Assembly: GCA_012964825.1 (NCBI GenBank)
Contig: DTTI01000028.1
Coordinates: forward strand, 1 to 64,000
Origin: Candidatus Neomarinimicrobiota bacterium
GTDB taxonomy: Bacteria > Fidelibacterota > Marinisomatia > Marinisomatales > S15-B10
Reading direction: 5' to 3'
Length of the DNA stretch: 64,000 nt
Position numbers and translations under genes: made by a program. Below the pieces are notes generated by a model that saw nothing but the letters and a program-made list of their open reading frames with translations, made no database searches and was not told the DNA's origin. Below are positions 62,658 to 64,000 of the stretch, piece after piece; position 1 is the first letter of the stretch, and every line of letters begins with the position of its first letter.

Positions 62658-64000
62658 GTGGTTGCGAAAAAGAAAAAGACCATTCCAATCTGGAGGCTCA
62701 TCCTCCGTGTACTGATCTCATTTTTTGGGTTCACTTTGCTGAGCGTCGGTTATATCTGGTTTCTTTCCCGCGATCTCCCTTCTCTGGAACAGTTGGAAAA
62801 CTATGATCCCGATCTTGTGACACGCATCTTTTCCGCTGACGGTGTACTCCTGAAGGAACTTTACACCCAAAGACGCGTCTTTGTGGATCTGGAGGAGATT
62901 CCTGAGGATCTGGTGAATGCGGCAGTAGCGTCAGAGGATCGGCGGTTCTATTCCCACTGGGGGATATCGCTTCGTGATGTTATCCGGGCAGTGGTCATCA
63001 ACGCCATTCCACCCCCCCGTTTCAGGCAAGGGTTCAGTTCAATCACCCAGCAGCTGGCTCGAAATCTCTACGATACCATCGGCTTCAAAAAGACCATCAC
63101 CCGGAAGCTTAAGGAGATGATTACCGCCATTCAGATTGAGCGGACATACACCAAGGAAGAGATTCTTGAGATGTATATCAACGCTATTCACTTTGGCCAT
63201 GGTACTTTCGGTGCTCAGGCGGCGGCGAAAAGGTATTTCAAGAAGGATGCTTCGGACCTGACTCTGGATGAATGCGCCATGTTGGTGGGCATTTTGCCCA
63301 GACCGGCCACCTACAGTCCAATCAATCATCCGGAGGGGGCAATGCGTAGGCGGAATGTTGTGCTTCGTCTCATGCGCGAACAAAATTTGATCACACAGTC
63401 CAGGTATACCGAAGCACGGGCCCTTGAACTGAGAGTTACCCCCAGAAGAGACGAACTCGGTAAAGCGCCCTACTTCACGGAACACGTTCGCAGGATTCTT
63501 GAGCAGGAGGATGAAGTTCTGGACCTGGACATTTACAGGGATGGTCTTATCATTTATACAACGCTGGACAGCCGGCTTCAGACAGTGGCCGAGGATGTCG
63601 TTATGCAAACAGTGGAAGCGAACCAAAAGAAACTCAACAGTCGCCTTTTTAGCAACAGGGATGAGTTCGAAGAATTGGCCTATCTTGGCATCTATCCTGA
63701 AGATTCAGTGAAAGTGATGATGGAAGGGAAGGCGCCTCTTTTCGAAGAGTTGCGTGACAAACTTCTTGTACAAACTGCTTTCGTTGCCGTGGAACCAAAG
63801 ACAGGACACATCAAAGCTATGATTGGGGGGCGTCCTGATTATTACGATCAGTTCAATAGAGCGACGCAAGCGCAACGTCAGCCGGGATCTATTTTTAAGC
63901 CAATTATCTATGCCACCGCCATTGACAACGGCTACGCCGTAACGCACCAGCTGCTGAACCAGCCTGTGGTGCTGAACATACAGAGCGCTTCCGGGGAGTG
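62658..64000 (+). CDS. Class A penicillin-binding protein (PBP1A-like), N-terminal part
   Basis: The gene runs off the window; 447 codons are visible. After a basic start, a membrane anchor (about residues 12-37, RVLISFFGFTLLSVGYIWFL) precedes a GT51 glycosyltransferase: catalytic Glu93 in SEDRRFYSHWG, then GFSSITQQLARNLY, IQIERTYTKEEILEMYINAIHFGHGTFG and ARALGIL-like MLVGILPRPATYSP. The transpeptidase starts near residue 250, and its SxxK is Ser411-Lys414 (QPGSIFKP). It polymerises and cross-links peptidoglycan at the inner membrane. GTG 62658 is the only start that keeps the membrane anchor; the ribosome-binding site is poor. Confidence 0.92.
   Translation, partial: MVAKKKKTIPIWRLILRVLISFFGFTLLSVGYIWFLSRDLPSLEQLENYDPDLVTRIFSADGVLLKELYTQRRVFVDLEEIPEDLVNAAVASEDRRFYSHWGISLRDVIRAVVINAIPPPRFRQGFSSITQQLARNLYDTIGFKKTITRKLKEMITAIQIERTYTKEEILEMYINAIHFGHGTFGAQAAAKRYFKKDASDLTLDECAMLVGILPRPATYSPINHPEGAMRRRNVVLRLMREQNLITQSRYTEARALELRVTPRRDELGKAPYFTEHVRRILEQEDEVLDLDIYRDGLIIYTTLDSRLQTVAEDVVMQTVEANQKKLNSRLFSNRDEFEELAYLGIYPEDSVKVMMEGKAPLFEELRDKLLVQTAFVAVEPKTGHIKAMIGGRPDYYDQFNRATQAQRQPGSIFKPIIYATAIDNGYAVTHQLLNQPVVLNIQSASGE

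Noticed and set aside
1-64000. tRNA genes, rRNA genes, CRISPR arrays, insertion sequences or prophage
   Set aside because: No cloverleaf T-loop signature, no regularly spaced direct repeats and no transposase, integrase or phage structural motifs were seen on either strand.

Overview
The window looks like a chromosomal segment of a Gram-negative, respiring heterotroph of the Bacteroidota/FCB side of the tree, most like the marine candidate phylum Marinimicrobia (SAR406). This is inference. It rests on a TonB-dependent receptor, a type IX secretion C-terminal sorting domain, tandem CBM9/DUF5916 outer-membrane proteins, lipoprotein signal peptides, an alternative Bacteroidetes-type GlmU-like protein, a DUF2480 protein, a SUF operon with SufU and an IscR-like Rrf2 regulator, ThyX, and two ferredoxin-dependent 2-oxoacid oxidoreductases. 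Most of the DNA is ordinary coding sequence with tight, often overlapping operons. I see no insertion sequence, CRISPR array, tRNA or rRNA.

Layout. 1-4440 (+): end of a homocysteine methyltransferase, MarR regulator, MutY fused to an intact Nudix box, PlsC, HAD phosphatase, a four-helix membrane protein and a thioredoxin-like protein. 4493-10508 (-): surface pair (DUF4097 plus outer-membrane barrel), malate dehydrogenase, ribosomal proteins L27 and L21, RNase G. A structured 463-bp intergenic region separates RNase G from metH. 10972-17504 (+): MetH, a frameshifted EVE-domain gene, an inositol-phosphatase-family enzyme, ThyX and a PNPOx-like flavoprotein. 17540-25132 is mostly (-): an alpha plus beta-gamma 2-oxoacid:ferredoxin oxidoreductase, a divergent glutaryl-CoA-dehydrogenase-like enzyme, BirA, a LysM lipoprotein, methylmalonyl-CoA mutase large subunit and a TerB/DnaJ protein. 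25245-27841 (+): a GT9-like half protein, the GlmU-like enzyme, a zinc-ribbon protein and DUF3467. 27935-36158 (-): cation efflux protein, 1205-residue TonB receptor, type IX-secreted Ala-rich protein and an AT-rich lipoprotein. 36488-40020 (-): complete electron-transfer flavoprotein module. 40174-45107 (+): two CBM9/DUF5916 paralogues. 45133-52797 (-): sufBCDUTS, rrf2, a MIP18 protein, sufA, DUF2480 and dCMP deaminase. 52926-58061 (-): SelD, a broken methyltransferase, KDPG aldolase, a lipoprotein, a P1-family peptidase and an unknown protein. 58245-64000 (+): KorA, KorB, fumarase and the start of a class A penicillin-binding protein.

How it works together. Malate dehydrogenase, fumarase and KorAB are TCA-cycle steps. 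The acyl-CoA dehydrogenase, ETF and ETF-quinone oxidoreductase form an electron route from acyl-CoA oxidation to quinone. Methylmalonyl-CoA mutase and MetH make the cell cobalamin-dependent. SelD is itself a selenoprotein here (in-frame UGA followed by a SECIS-like hairpin), so the normally called ORF is too short.

Most notable for follow-up: the selenocysteine SelD; a neighbouring methyltransferase with two in-frame UGA codons; an IscR type-1-like palindrome before sufB and a shared promoter 10-mer before sufB and rrf2; two genes (metH and the TonB receptor) whose start codons directly abut a terminator-like hairpin; a hairpin before RNase G that pairs properly only in minus-strand RNA; reciprocal domain fusions in the two oxidoreductases; and cysteine-free MopE-like Asp/Gly/Asn repeats in the TonB receptor beside a cation exporter. 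I did not find a clearly new multigene defence or biosynthetic system.
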